From Tubiluchus corallicola (lineage: Eukaryota; Priapulida; Priapulimorpha; Priapulimorphida; Tubiluchidae), in the NCBI GenBank assembly GCA_030141605.1, contig JAQGDQ010000871.1, positions 1 to 64,000 of the forward strand: DNA of 64,000 bases, written 5' to 3'. Shown here piece by piece: positions 14,801-26,252 of the stretch (positions within the stretch are counted from its first letter, which is position 1; every line of letters starts with the position of its first letter). The notes under the pieces were generated by a model, which did not search any database, had not been told where the DNA came from, and was given only the letters and a program-made list of their open reading frames with translations. The translations under genes and the position numbers were made by a program.

Positions 14801-17752
14801 GTCAACAGTATCATTGTATAAAACATGGAAAATTTAAACTCCCGCAATAACCGTTAAGGGCAGCCATTTCAACGATAGGATGTTTGAAACAAGTTTAGAT
14901 GACATTGTGTAAAGTTTAAAAATAATAATCACAACATTCGTAGTACAATCTTTTCTTACTAAGCAAAAGTATAAATTAGTTTATCTTGTCAATAAGATTA
15001 AAAACATTTTTTTGGTGAATCAGTAGTGCATACAGGTATGCAAGTCAGCGACATTTTATCAGTTGGCGAGAACATTTTATATTACTAAGAATTTTCTTTT
15101 CTAGTTTTATATGTCTTTCAAGCATGTAAGCATAATGATACATAATATAACTTTGTGTGGAAAGTTTTTTGGAACATGCTTTATAATGTGCCTTTTCAAC
15201 CACGTTAAGCTGTGCCAATTACTTACCACTGCTTGTTAGGATAAAACTTTCAACGGGGTGAACAGCTATAGATCGTACATAATCAGAATGTGCCTCAAAC
15301 AGATGAACACGTTCAAGAGTATTATAGTTGAACACTCTGATGTGCATGTCATCCTATATAGAAAGAAAACAGAAATGTGAAGTAATAAATAGTATTAAAG
15401 TAGTAACTGTGCTCTGCTTTCTCTGATGGCAAGAGTGGTTAGCAAAGCCACAATTCTTTGAATTCTTTATCCAAAGACTTGGCCTACGTAACTAATTTTC
15501 TCAAGAATGAAAAAATCAAGGATAACAATAGCTGTAAAATAACAATTACACTGAACCAGACCAATAAATATTGTACTCACCGAACCAGTGACAACCCAGT
15601 TTTTACGTGGGATAAATCTAGCAGCTCTGACTGGCAGGTCACAGACTTCAAATGTCTTGACAAGTTGCTAAAAAAGGAACAACAGCAAATGCTAAATGTA
15701 TGTAAGAAAACAAATAAGGAATAATGAAAAATAGTTATGTCTTTACGATAAAGTTATAAAGCCTTAACAAACTGCCGAAGTTATGCAAGTGTAAAATTTA
15801 TGTGAGGCCTAAATGTCAGCTAATGAAAATGGCCTGAACATCACTCGCAATGTGCAACAAAGTGAGCTCTTTTAAATTTCACTTTTGCTAAAAGGTCTCT
15901 GGCACAAATGCACTTTCGTGGAACTTAGCTTTTACACTTTATCAATTCTTGATGACAAAAGCTAGAACAAGGTAGCAAATAACAGAGTGCATAGACTCTC
16001 GCAACCACACTTGTATACTTTTTCCCTTTTAATGACGGAATTTCTCTGGGCATCCCTTTGCATACTGCGTATTTACTTTTTATAGTTGTGGGGCTCTGTA
16101 TGTATAAAAATATGTCAATTGCTGAGCACAGGTATTTCGTATCAAGCAGGAAATACTTTCTATACCCCGACTTATGCAGGTATAAGAGAACATGCTGACC
16201 TTATCTGATCACAGATTTTCTGCTAGGAATGTCTCAGTTCTTTACAAGTGGTAAAATAAATCTCAGTATGACCTGCTGATTAATGAAAGCACTGCAAATT
16301 TTCAAGCTAAACTTGCGCTTAACGATAGCTAGAGCCAAATACCTTAAACTGAATATTCTAAATTATACAAAATGGTACTGTGCTCTGAAAATTGATGTTG
16401 CCGACTGGTTGTTAAAATGACTAACCTGATGTTTTGTGGATTTTTTTTATAAATTTGAAAGAAAATGTTGTAAGATTGGAATTATGTTGTTATGGTTTGC
16501 AATTTAGGTTATGTTACCCTTGTATAAAATTTACTGCTAGATATTAATTGTGGTTTGTAATTTGGATTTTGAAATTGATTTAGGATCAGTTTGCATTATT
16601 GTTGTCATGTATGACAAGTTTACTAATTATTGTAACTAATAGTTGTTTAGGCACATCTATGATGGAAAATTCGATAATTTTTAGCCTCCAATACAATGAG
16701 CATCATACAAAATGGCAACCCTAGCCGAGAGTTAGCCTAGCTACCTAAGATTTTCTTACAAAAGGAAGTCAGTAGGGCGAGAACATTAACTTAAGAACAC
16801 TTAAAATAGTTGCAAATTTCCTGGATGCAAGTTTCTCCAAACAATTCAGTTATTAACATATCATTCTTGTAACAGATTTTCAGGTTCCCTAATGTATAAG
16901 ACGTATGACTGCTTCACACAATGAAGTAATGCACAAAGTTTAACTATAGGCTTTAAATTAAGTAACTACGCACAAGATTTTTGACATGTAGTTAAATTTT
17001 CATACTACAGTTAACAAAATATATAGTTAACCTCATAAAGATACTCACAGTGACAAAAGAACATTGGCTTATAACTATGACATCTGTTCTGCATGCATTA
17101 TATATATGGTAATGCAGCAAAATGTCAATGCGATCCTAGTAAAAGTCACTATGCAATATCTAAGAATTATACCTGCAAATCATGATTCCACACATGCACG
17201 TTTCCATTATACAAACTAGCAAGCATCCATGGCTCTGTCGGATGCAAATCCACAGACTTTACCCTGTCTGACCGAGCGGACAGCTTACGCTTGATATCCA
17301 ACCGCAGCGGCTAAATAAGAAAAACAGGAATTTCACTGGAACCTGACAGCAAGTGGAAAACATGTTTGCATTGTTTTGCTGTGAGTGAAGTTACTTTACA
17401 ATAACTTTATAGGAGAAACAGATAAATTAAACTGATGAAAGCTAAACCACACTAATTGTAAACTATCTTAGATACAATGAATTGATAATCGTGCAAAAAA
17501 TACAATACAATATCAAATTCGATACAACGATAAACATACATCATTATGATTAAATAATAATGAGGTAACTTAAATAATAACAAAAATAATGAGGTAACTT
17601 TTTATTAAATAAACGGGCTTAGCATCCCCTTATGAAATCAATGTCACTGCCTGGGAGTTAGATATGCGAAAGTGCACCGCAAAATTTTCCAAGAGATGTC
17701 ATAACAATAGCACACATGTTCCTTATGTCAAACATAAAAGTTAACATACCAT
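2832..17752 (-). CDS. COPB2: Coatomer subunit beta' (beta'-COP), 5' 13 exons, 3' part outside window
   Basis: beta'-COP is a subunit of the cytosolic COPI coat, which recognises dilysine cargo signals and drives retrograde Golgi-to-ER transport. Coding exons on the - strand, in order: 17752-17750 (ATG only), 17310-17173, 15667-15581, 15353-15227, 14483-14335, 13176-13030, 11438-11339, 10820-10678, 9603-9404, 8669-8470, 7007-6901, 4747-4604 and 2962-2832. They join without a frame break into 558 residues plus 2 bases. Residues 2-12 read [13 protein letters not shown]40 repeats fill about 1-300 (for example [10 protein letters not shown] and SEDGTVRIWH), followed by the second propeller and coatomer WD-associated region ([39 protein letters not shown]). 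The C-terminal solenoid, about 350 residues, is absent from the window. Every intron has GT-AG ends. Near-complete identity in blocks to vertebrate COPB2 makes the assignment very firm. Confidence 0.97.
5105..5920 (+). mobile_element. Truncated LINE (non-LTR retrotransposon), 3' end
   Basis: Decayed reverse-transcriptase C-terminal coding sequence: [11 protein letters not shown] near 5265, then [20 protein letters not shown] from about 5410, then [14 protein letters not shown] and [11 protein letters not shown]. The pattern of W-x-aWN followed by lqyF and yliD is typical of the region after the RT palm in CR1/L2-like elements. At least one frameshift is present. The 3' end runs through caataaagagaatt to an A/T-rich tail ending in aaaataaaataaaa near 5918. 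It sits in COPB2 intron 11, antisense to the gene. Confidence 0.75.
7763..8228 (+). repeat. Dispersed intronic repeat, copy A
   Basis: Starts gcacaagaaaa, continues ttgaaattttatactactta and ctgtataaaagtcgaaaa, and ends attgccttttcttcccc. It aligns along its length with copies at 11535 and 14708. A short (TA)n tract is inserted near 7863-7880. It lies in COPB2 intron 10. No coding capacity was seen. Confidence 0.7.
9080..9315 (-). mobile_element. LINE reverse-transcriptase fragment
   Basis: On the - strand, starting near 9304, the frame reads [20 protein letters not shown], the conserved GVPQGSVLGPLLF-IND motif that precedes the YADD/FADD active site of non-LTR reverse transcriptases. The downstream sequence is degraded and shifts frame, with [16 protein letters not shown] in another frame. 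It is a short insertion in COPB2 intron 9, on the same strand as the gene. Confidence 0.65.
11535..12000 (+). repeat. Dispersed intronic repeat, copy B
   Basis: Second member of the ~470-bp repeat: cctgaaattttatatcactt, cgctgtataaaatttataaa, gtctttcaaacaggg and cggaaagttttagggatgta. It lies in COPB2 intron 6, only about 100 bp upstream of exon 7. Confidence 0.7.
13560..13676 (-). mobile_element. hAT-type transposon end
   Basis: On the - strand the segment begins cagtggttcccaaactgcgg and continues gtcgtgacaccgaaaagg. CAGTGGTTCCCAAA followed by a GGTCRTGA block is a characteristic terminal sequence of hAT-superfamily elements. Only this end is clear. The other terminus and target duplication were not found, so the left limit is approximate. 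It lies in COPB2 intron 5. Confidence 0.5.
14708..15216 (+). repeat. Dispersed intronic repeat, copy C
   Basis: Third direct copy: gcacaagaaaatcttttact, cttgaaattttgtatcacct, catggaaaatttaaactccc, gtctttcaagcatgtaagc and aatgtgccttttcaacc. It ends within about 15 bp of the splice donor of COPB2 exon 4 (15221-15226), so it fills nearly all of that side of the intron. Confidence 0.7.
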
Positions 17753-17880
17753 TCTTTTAAAACTAAATCACTATTAGAGCCAGTTTCTGTACGCTTACTA
17801 CGTGGCTACAAACTCACACTTGTGCTGCGTTCGCGTATCGCACTGATATTTTCGCTGCCGCCATCTAGCGGAGACGTTTA

Positions 17881-20780
17881 AGCCAGCAAAGCTATGGTTC
17901 GTCTAAAACAGTCACAGTGTCGAATTTGGCACACAACTAGTCCACTACGTTTCATAAGTCGATTAGTACAAATATGTGAACACGCCCAAACACACCGATA
18001 TTGCGTTGTGCAGTATTTTTATACGGAATATTATTGCGATTATCTGGGCTCGCTAATTGCTGAGGAAAACGAATTCCTAAGTCCACACAATATAAGAGGC
18101 AAGAATCTGTTACTGATGGGTGTTATCACTTTGCTTGCCAAAAAACAAACCTTCTGCATTGTGATATCTGTATACTTTGAAACAGTTGTAGCTTGTTCAT
18201 CAGTCTCACAAGTTCATCACTGACACACTCAATATTCTTTTTGAGTATACTATATAAAGTGATCAGTTACACTTTTCATTCAAATATTGTTAATCGACTT
18301 TTATACAGTTCAGCAATCTGTAACAAAGGATTACAATATGCACTCACTGGCAAGATTACCTAGCCCAGATGGTTGTAACAAAACTGGAAAGCCCTTTTAC
18401 TGTGAAAGACAATCTTCTAAGCAAAGCTTTTGTTAGAATTAATCATTGTCTCTTGTTTCAGAAATTAGAACGCGTGGATTTGCCGACTGTGCTTAAATTT
18501 TGGTATGCCACGCCCTGAGTTTTTCTAAAGTATTAGTTGAGTTGCGTACAATGTACAATGTAGAAGTACATCATTCCCGACTGTTAGTACTTGTTTTGAA
18601 TCACACACTTTTTAACCTTTTAACCCCTTGAGGATGAGTTGAAATCAGTTTCTCAAATAATAAGATAAACTCTTCAGTTAGAATGAGCCACAGACTCCTT
18701 TACATCCAGGTCGGGTGTACTAAAAGAATACAAAATATAAACAAACATAAAAACGGTATAAATAAACATGGAAAATGATATAAATAAACATAAAAAAGAA
18801 CAGTAATAGAAATGAAACGAATAATCTCCAAGAGTATTTCTCCAAATGAGTTGAAATTCTGTGTTGACTAAATACAATGTGCTTGGTTCAAGGCAAAAAT
18901 TTGTAGTTTGTCTAGTTTTCTCTTTGAGTATTTGATTTTTCATTCGTTCAATCTCTAGTAAACGTCACTGACTGTTAATTTAATCTGTTTTCTTTATTTT
19001 TTGCTGGTGTGTTATTTGTTTGTATGCGATGGTGGCTCAATAAAGAAAACTACATATACTACTGTTGAAGTTGTTATTATTCGGAAAAGATGAATTTAAC
19101 TATGTTACTAACTGTAAAATATTCCAATGTATACCTTAATGTATGACTTTATATTACGTACTAAACGCTTCCAGTAGTTTCTATCTGATATAAAATGCAT
19201 CATTCTTAAATAATCGTACATTAATATTTACTAACCGTCATTTTCTACTAATGTCTAATGTATCACTGTAGTAAAACTTTAGTATATACTAAAGTATACT
19301 AAAAACTAAGTATAGTCTATTCTTACTGTAAATGTTCTTGTAAATAGTGTATAAAGTCTGTTGAGGTGAGGATCCTAAATCATGTTGTACAAACTGTCTG
19401 ATCCAGTCCTAAATAAATTATGTTTAAACTAACTACATATACGCTCAGACAGTTCAACTCACCATACTCGATTGGCTGCCTGGCATGTGATTACGAATGC
19501 ATACTTAAACACGAAGGGCTAAGTGATTCTGTAAATTCATGTCCTCTCATGGCTTTCCGGGCCCTTGACCAATGTTTTACTTTACCGGTCCTTGTACACA
19601 CATGCCCGTGTAAGTATAATATTAGTGTAATATAGTCAAAAACATATACCTAAAAATGTTTCGGCTTTCAGTATTTTACATGACGTAACTATGGTTTCTG
19701 GTGTTCGCTAAAACAGCAAGATAGAAACAGAACAGTTAATATTAACACTGTAAATAAAGAGTAACTTTAAAAAAGCGCAGGAAATAAGAAAAAGGACACA
19801 AATTGAAAAACATGAGAAAATGACACATGAAGGGCTTTTGTCATATTTACTTTTATTCTATGCAGAATTTTTTTCTCTATTATCTATATAATTTTACCTT
19901 CAGTCATAATTTTTGTTTTCTTGCAAAAAGAAGTCAGCAGGCTCCTATCATTCAAACTTTTTGGATATTAAATTTAGTAATAGTATAACAAATAGTTGAA
20001 AAACAAAGTGTTAGTGTTAGTAATGGACTATAGTGTTTTACAGTGTCACAGTATATAGCTACTATTTAAAACCGTATACATGTATTGCATGTACACATGC
20101 AATAGACAATAAACATTGCTGTATAATAAAACCCATTGCCGCGCAATAAGAACAATTACAAGTTCCTACATACCGAAAATGAAGAAAAATGGCTAAAACG
20201 TAAAATACTTTATAAAAGTTTCTAAATCATTATTAAAAATTTAAAGTTGCTTCGCATCAGCATGGGTGTGATATAGTCGTATTTATTATGTACCAGCCTC
20301 CGGATATGAATAACTTGAAATTTACAGGTAATCAGATTGTCCATACAAAATACCGCTGGGGTGGTCTAGCAGAGAAAAAATGTCATTATAAACAAAAATG
20401 TTCGTACTTTACAATTTTCAGACTCCTTTTGATAAGTAGTGTCAGACAATGTGGAGCAACAAGAAATAAGTAGATTTCCTGTCATGTGTAAGTTAAGAAC
20501 TACGTGAAGTGTGAAGTGGTTCAGAGCACCGCCTTGAAAATGCAGCAATATCAGAATTCCACAGCCAAAATTCATAAAGCAAACCAGTTTTCATAAAGCT
20601 ATGTGCTGACATTTTCTTCTTGATCTTGCTGAAAGGAACACCTGAATCCCTGGAATACTAGAATCTCAAAGGTTATACTACAATATACTACCGGCTTCTG
20701 CTGCGTCCAATTCTAGCTTAGATATGGTTTGACCGTGTACTAACTGCACCAGCCCTAGTTCAACCAATCCTAGCCTGCAA
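17881..20780. other. No recognised gene
   Basis: Between the 5' end of COPB2 and the LINE debris at 20.8 kb I see no supported gene. A 109-codon ORF at 17894-18223 lies head-to-head with COPB2 but its translation has no family resemblance and no splice context. The sequence is AT-rich and not repetitive in any way I could define. Confidence 0.5.
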
Positions 20781-20789
20781 TCAGGAATT

Positions 20790-21470
20790 TCAATGTAGAA
20801 ACGTTGTTCAACATTATCAGCATGTCATACGAAGCCAAAAAATGGCAGCGGCCTTAGCTGATTCGAAAGACAGAGATTTCTGGTCTGAAACTAAAAAACT
20901 AAAGATAAGTGTTGTGCCAAGTCTATTTATGGCAAGCTCAACAATAAAGAAATCGCTGATGATTTTGTTAATGCCTATAATACGTTATTTAATAGTGTTG
21001 GAACCTAGAAAGCCAACATTAACGCTCTTCACAATAGGCTGCGTCAAAGCAGTAAAGACGATATGACTTATATAGGTGTAGATGAAATGATTAAAGCAAT
21101 TAAAATGTTTAGAAAGGGAAAAGCGACGATTTGCTTGGGCTAGATAATGACCACATTATTAACGGTTGGCATATGCTTTTTGTCCTTTTAACTCTTTTGT
21201 TTAATGCTATGTTTACGCATGGCTACTGCCCTCAAGAATCCTCACTCTAGCCTTATTACAAAAAGTAATTACAGAGCCATATCATTTACTTCATGTCTGA
21301 TTAAAATTCTTGCTAAACAGGTTTCATTTATTGCTGTCTAGTTCTGAATTGCAGTTTGGTTACATAAAAAAATCCTCCACTGATATTTGTACGTTACTAC
21401 TCAAGGATACTGTTAAATAGTTCATGAAGAAAGATACGCCTGTGTATTCCATTTATAAACAATCCCTTAG
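20790..21470 (+). mobile_element. Decayed LINE ORF2 fragment
   Basis: Frame-shifted coding remnant of a non-LTR element: MAAALADSKDRDFWSETKKL, then YGKLNNKEIADDFVNAYNTL, then DDMTYIGVDEMIKAIKMF and GLDNDHIINGWHMLF. After a deletion it continues with NYRAISFTSCLIKIL and ELQFGYIKKSSTDICTLL. The order matches the linker between endonuclease and reverse transcriptase followed by RT blocks 1-3. Stops and frameshifts show it is dead. Confidence 0.75.
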
Positions 21471-21609
21471 CATTCATTCCTGATACCACTTTAAACAACA
21501 GAACACACAATTTAAAGCAAATGACAGTAAACAATAAATTTGGAAATAACTCTATATCAAAACAGGCCATACATTTATGGAACTTACTACGCAGTGAAAT
21601 AAAACAAAT

Positions 21610-21865
21610 ATATACATGAGTAGATTATGAGCCAAGCCTGACACTATGATTATGATGTTTCTATGAGGTTATGCATATGAGTAGAATGTGAGCTCAGTTT
21701 GACATCATGATTTTGACTGCCATACGACCTCATGCTTACGATCCCATCCTTATGAGTAGCCTATGACATCACGATGATATCAGAACTTCATCATTTTCAT
21801 GACCTCATGCTTATGAGTCAAAAATGAGCATTTTATGACCTCATGTTGAGCTCATGTCTTGACGG
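21610..21865. repeat. Degenerate tandem repeat, TGACCTCATGCTTATGAG-like
   Basis: Variants of tgacctcatgcttatgagt recur about every 20-50 bp (near 21615, 21675, 21728, 21805 and 21835). The block is followed by a GC-rich stretch, gcaccgcccccctgacctcc, near 21885 that contrasts with the surrounding AT-rich DNA. Confidence 0.45.
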
Positions 21866-22529
21866 GGTCGTTTGCCCTAGGAAGGCACCGCCCCCCTGAC
21901 CTCCCCGCTTCGTGCGCCTATGTCTACAAATATCGTAATCAATGCTGTTGTTAAAACCAACAAGTGACAAGTTGCTTATACCAGCAGTTAATTTCGAATG
22001 TACCGCCCAACGTATCTTTCTTAATTGGTAAATTCACAACTGATCAGGAATCAATGTCTGCCAGCTATGCACATTAGACAAGAAATAATACTCCGCAATA
22101 TTTCCTAATAAAATCAAAAGTTTGGACCCGAAAGCGAAAAAACGAAGTTTTGTTCAATGCTAAATTATTTGTGTTATCATCAAATAACAAATGTTTACAC
22201 ACAGACTAAGTAAACACATCGTTTGTTTTTGTTTTAGACAAGTAAGCTGAATAAATCAGGTGCTTAGATAGTGACTAGTCAGAATTTCGCACTGAGTGAT
22301 GAGCTTAAATTTTGAATGTCCAATAAAGATGATTATTTTTTGAATATTGAAATCTTAAATTACGAAATTCCAAAACAGAAATATTAGCTCTGAATATAAG
22401 CAGCTCTTGCCCTGAAAATGCTAAATTCGTGTCGCTTTTCAACTAGCCAGTGACGGTAGAGACGACAAAGACGGTGGCGCAGGAACGTCGCCTTTTTTGA
22501 ATCAGAAGCAGCAATTTAACTTGAAACTT

Positions 22530-23010
22530 TTCCTTGTGTAGCTACATTGTCAAAAAAACATCTTTATCAGTCATTGTACTTCTTTCTACTGCTCAAAACT
22601 TTGGTACAAGTATCATATGTATCAGTAGTCTTAAAAATTTGAAACTCTCGAATAACAAAGGTATACGTATATTATTTAGCCAATCATATGATTGCTCTGC
22701 TAGAAGTATGTGTGTAAATGTTGACATACCATATTTTGACATTTTATTACATAAACTACTTATTCTCTTATGAGTAGAGTTTTAATTTCTAGCAATGTAT
22801 ATGTGAGTGGTGTTGTAAATAGTGACTGTCTGTTTTGTTCAAAGCTATATAGCAAATGGTTAAATTTACTATTTGTAAATTCTATGTAAATAGTAATTGT
22901 GTTATTGAAATTTTTTGTAATTATTGTATTGTATTACATGTATATTGTATTGTATACTAACTGTTGTTATATGAGCAATGCTTGCAATAAAAACTGTACT
23001 TACTTACTTA
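22530..23010 (+). mobile_element. Probable LINE 3' terminus
   Basis: The frame ending at 22773 reads LKLSNNKGIRILFSQSY, then DIPYFDILLHKLL, resembling the extreme C-terminus of CR1/L2-type ORF2. It is followed by an AT-rich 3' region and gcaataaaaactg, ending in cttacttacttaaa, a short tetranucleotide tail. The reverse-transcriptase core is missing, so the call rests on weak similarity. Confidence 0.35.
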
Positions 23011-23636
23011 AAGAAAGGAAGGTTCTGTTTAACATATTTTTGTCAAATTCTTTTGCCTCACTTACTTTCATTGGTTTTGAGATACTTTATTGTCAACCAC
23101 ATTTTCCCCAAGTATTTGTATCTCCTTCAAGAAAGTCACACAATTATTAGCAATTATTTGTTTTTTACTTTTATCAAAGATTTGTTTTGGAAAGCCTGCA
23201 TAAAACAGAGACACTTGGCGTTTTAAAACCAGGAATCGAACAAACAAAAAACATTTTATAAATGAATATACTTAGAATTTGTCTATTGACGCATTACATC
23301 TTCAACACGTTTTAGTTGCATTTTTGACAGAAGCGATAAAACAAGTTTTTCTTCTGACTGAAACGTTTAAGAAATATTTTCTTCGCTAGGAGATCTCAAA
23401 TCGGATCGTGTCCCAACAAATGTAAAACGAAGTCGTACTGAACGCTAACAATTATTAACACATAAAATACATTAACGCATCTAGGTGTACGAAACTAATC
23501 AACAGGAATAATTCACCTTCGTTTTTCAGAAGCAACATGCTTTTGACGTTGAGAAAAAAATATTTCTCTGTTAAACAGCTTTTCAAAGTTTCAAAATATT
23601 CCTGTGGGAATCTGTCACTTTAAAATAAAATATTTT

Positions 23637-23642
23637 TTTATT
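23637..23642 (-). terminator. Polyadenylation signal of the GPCR gene
   Basis: AATAAA read on the - strand, 113 bases beyond the GPCR stop codon; the nearest canonical signal downstream of that gene. Confidence 0.4.
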
Positions 23643-23754
23643 TTTTTTCGAAATTCATCTAAACCCACTGAATAACATTAACTTATATATAATGCTCTAT
23701 ACATCGTTCAATATTTTCTGAGTGTAAAAATACTTTTGTTCGTATGTTAAATTT

Positions 23755-25146
23755 TTACTCTGGGATGTGTGGTGTGGACTGGTGTGCTTCACTGCCAACT
23801 CCTTCAGGTCGCACTGTATTCGGCTCATTGGTACCCGACTTTAGTTGAGATCCTGTGGTGCCCTGGCTAGGCGAGACCACATTTCTTCCGAAGAACCTAC
23901 CAAAAACCTCTCTAAAACATGTTCGATATTCTGAGCTGACTAAGCAGTATAGATACATGTTAAAAGCGTGATTCATAAAAGCAAGGAAACTGGCAACAGG
24001 ACGTATGGATAGATAGACCTGGTTGGTGATACTGCGGTTAGTGATTCGCTGTATAATGCTGAAGATAGTATTTGGCAGTGTTAGAATAACGTACGACGTT
24101 GAGACAGTAACAAGGAATACGAAGAGACGGCGCAGTTGTTTCGCGTCTTCCACCTGCTTACGCGTGGGTCTTACGAAGGTGTTTTTCCGAAATTCCACCT
24201 GCCGCCTGTGAGCCCTGATGACCAACGGATTCAATGAGATGACAACAGCCGTGGGAATTATCTGTCCGAAGAAAGCTCGAATCCAAGAGTAAAAGTACTT
24301 GAATGCCGGATGGCTTGAAACAGCCTTGTTTGACGAAGCTTTGTATCTCACACTCGATGTTAATTCATCCACTTGTTTCTTCACCGTTTTAGAAAAGAAT
24401 TCTGGCAAAATAAGCAGGAACGTAAAGCAGAAAACCAGCAGGACAACAACTCTGACGAACGACCTTTTCCGTAAAATGCTGACCTTGTATGGATGACAAA
24501 CTGCAAAGTACCGATCGATAGTTAAGCCCACCGTCATGTAGTTGCTGGCGAATTTAGACCAATTGTACAAAGAATTGTAGCACTTCGCGAGGTACCTAGC
24601 AGCATGTATGGAACCAGTGTTATAGTGATATATTACCAAGCCATAAGTTAAATAGATATGAACAGCGACAAAATCCGCAATAGACATCCACCGTAGATAA
24701 GTGTAAGACACCTCATGCAAGCGTTTGCTTTTCCAGAAAACAACAATATTTATCAGATTTCCAACAAAACCGAATACATAGACCGCAGGGGTGACATGAG
24801 CCCAGACGTGAAATCTGACAATGTCTGACATAAGTACATTTTCTTTTGACGTAGATTCATTACCATTGCATTCGTCCGTAATACATTGATGCTCGTTCTT
24901 TTCAGAACTGTATGTCAAAGTAGCATTGAGAGCGAGATTAAACTGCTCTCCGCTGTAATATATTTGGTCCGTTTGTTCTATTAAATCTTCTACATTGTTA
25001 CCATTCTGATTGCTGTATTTACTCTCGTTGGCACGTGTGTGAGACTTTTTCTCGGGGTACTGTCTCTGCAGTTCAACACTAGATATTAGCAAGTTTATCA
25101 CGAAGAAAACCGACGCTCTGACATTCATTCTGCTTGAAATTTGCAA
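23755..25146 (-). CDS. Class A (rhodopsin-like) GPCR, neuropeptide/FMRFamide-receptor type, intronless
   Basis: A single-exon, 463-residue seven-transmembrane receptor, presumably in the plasma membrane and coupled to a G protein. The N-terminal ~110 residues carry a hydrophobic leader (about 12-24, ASVFFVINLLISS) and NxS/T glycosylation sites. TM1 has GNLINIVVFW (129-138), TM2 D158 (SIADF), TM3 ends in DRY (211-213, in MTVGLTIDRYFAVCHP), TM5 IIPTAVV (296-302), TM6 VILTLPNTIF, and TM7 NHAFNMYLYCLV (392-403), with M where NPxxY has P. The cytoplasmic tail is Ser/Thr/Gly-rich. The start at 25146 is the first ATG; the ATG at residue 7 (25128) would give a better signal peptide. The usual TM3-ECL2 disulfide partner is missing (see findings). 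Similarity to FMRFamide-receptor-like and GPR139/142-like groups is by general pattern, so the ligand is unknown. Confidence 0.9.
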   Translation of the reverse strand: MQISSRMNVRASVFFVINLLISSVELQRQYPEKKSHTRANESKYSNQNGNNVEDLIEQTDQIYYSGEQFNLALNATLTYSSEKNEHQCITDECNGNESTSKENVLMSDIVRFHVWAHVTPAVYVFGFVGNLINIVVFWKSKRLHEVSYTYLRWMSIADFVAVHIYLTYGLVIYHYNTGSIHAARYLAKCYNSLYNWSKFASNYMTVGLTIDRYFAVCHPYKVSILRKRSFVRVVVLLVFCFTFLLILPEFFSKTVKKQVDELTSSVRYKASSNKAVSSHPAFKYFYSWIRAFFGQIIPTAVVISLNPLVIRAHRRQVEFRKNTFVRPTRKQVEDAKQLRRLFVFLVTVSTSYVILTLPNTIFSIIQRITNRSITNQVYLSIRPVASFLAFMNHAFNMYLYCLVSSEYRTCFREVFGRFFGRNVVSPSQGTTGSQLKSGTNEPNTVRPEGVGSEAHQSTPHIPE

Positions 25147-25909
25147 AATTCATACCGTGTTACCGTGTGCAAACTTCTGCGTTTGATTAGTAAGTCGGTT
25201 GCTAAAACAAATTCAGGCTTCACACAGTGCGCACATTGTCACACGCATCAAGGCCAGTCATTATCTGCTGGACATAGCAAGATATTGTTTTGTAATTATT
25301 TTATCGCCTCATTTTGAAGTTGGCTCTATTTTAAGCTGTTAGTGTTTCTCGCAAAGATAGAGTTAAAAAAGTAATTAAGTAATCAGACGCCTTTGGTTTC
25401 AAGAACGTAATTATGTACATCCAGGAAATGTAAACTCTCCTACGTAATTTATGTTGAATTTCTCTTTTCATCATTTGCATTCAGACAATATTTATTATTA
25501 GATGGTCCATTTGCATTTAAATAAATATATGCGCGTGTGCGCGAGTGTATGCGCGCGTGCGTGCGAAGGCGCGACTAATCGTTCTCCGATTCCACTGAAA
25601 ATATTTTGAAATTTGATAAGAGAAGATCCTTTTCTATGGGAAAACATCTCTTCGTGTACCTCATTTAACGACGTGCAACGAGTTAAACGGCCAACAGCAA
25701 CCATGAAAAGAATAGCTGAAAACTGCCTTCACAATCAATCTTGTGCTTGTGAATACCATTGTCTTGTGACAGGTGGCAGCAGTAACCCCAAAAAGGCTGA
25801 AGCGACCATGCTGAAGCCCATTGTAGTATACGGCATTGTGGTATTTTCTTTCACGTCGTATGTAATACCTAAACATAAACTTAGAATTAATACTTTAGCT
25901 AAAGTGTTC

Positions 25910-25910
<1 letters not shown>
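25147..25910. other. No gene seen; 5' flank of the GPCR
   Basis: This is the presumed promoter side of the GPCR. It contains a short alternating purine-pyrimidine stretch (gcgcgtgtgcgcgagtgtat near 25531, then gcgcgcgtgcgtgcg) that could adopt Z-DNA. No TATA box or other site could be assigned. Confidence 0.35.

Positions 25911-25998
<88 letters not shown>
25911..25998. repeat. (TC)n microsatellite
   Basis: 88 bases of uninterrupted tc dinucleotide, followed by an imperfect pyrimidine extension to about 26010. ORFs across it on both strands are Ser-Leu or Arg-Glu artefacts. Confidence 0.98.
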
Positions 25999-26002
<4 letters not shown>

Positions 26003-26252
26003 CTTTCTCCACCAGTCGCCACCCCATCATGCGTTTTCTCTCATTTCTTAGCTTATCCACACTCTTTGCTGTTACAAACCTAGCGCTTGTGTTTTTCTCG
26101 TGATCATTTCACAGACAGAAAGGATTTGATCACTTTAATAGACACGTGTAAACAGATATTTTCTGCCCTGAGTTAAATAGACTTTTCTGAATAGAAGTGC
26201 TTTGCAAGCATATATCAGCCACTCGTTGCATCATGCATCAGCATATATCAAG

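Noticed and set aside
15458..15724. 88-codon + strand ORF
   Set aside because: Antisense of COPB2 exon 3 plus intron; composition not protein-like.
17894..18223. 109-codon + strand ORF head-to-head with COPB2
   Set aside because: No recognisable domain, no splice context, and an unremarkable chance length for the 100-aa range; kept only as a note.
18674..18943. 89-codon - strand ORF with a hydrophobic FIYTVFMFVYILY stretch
   Set aside because: The hydrophobic part comes from a repeated aaataaacata-type tract; no other support.
25613..26083. 156-codon ORF ending in Ser-Leu repeats and its Glu-Arg counterpart on the other strand
   Set aside because: Open only because they cross the (TC)n microsatellite; the non-repeat part has no family resemblance.
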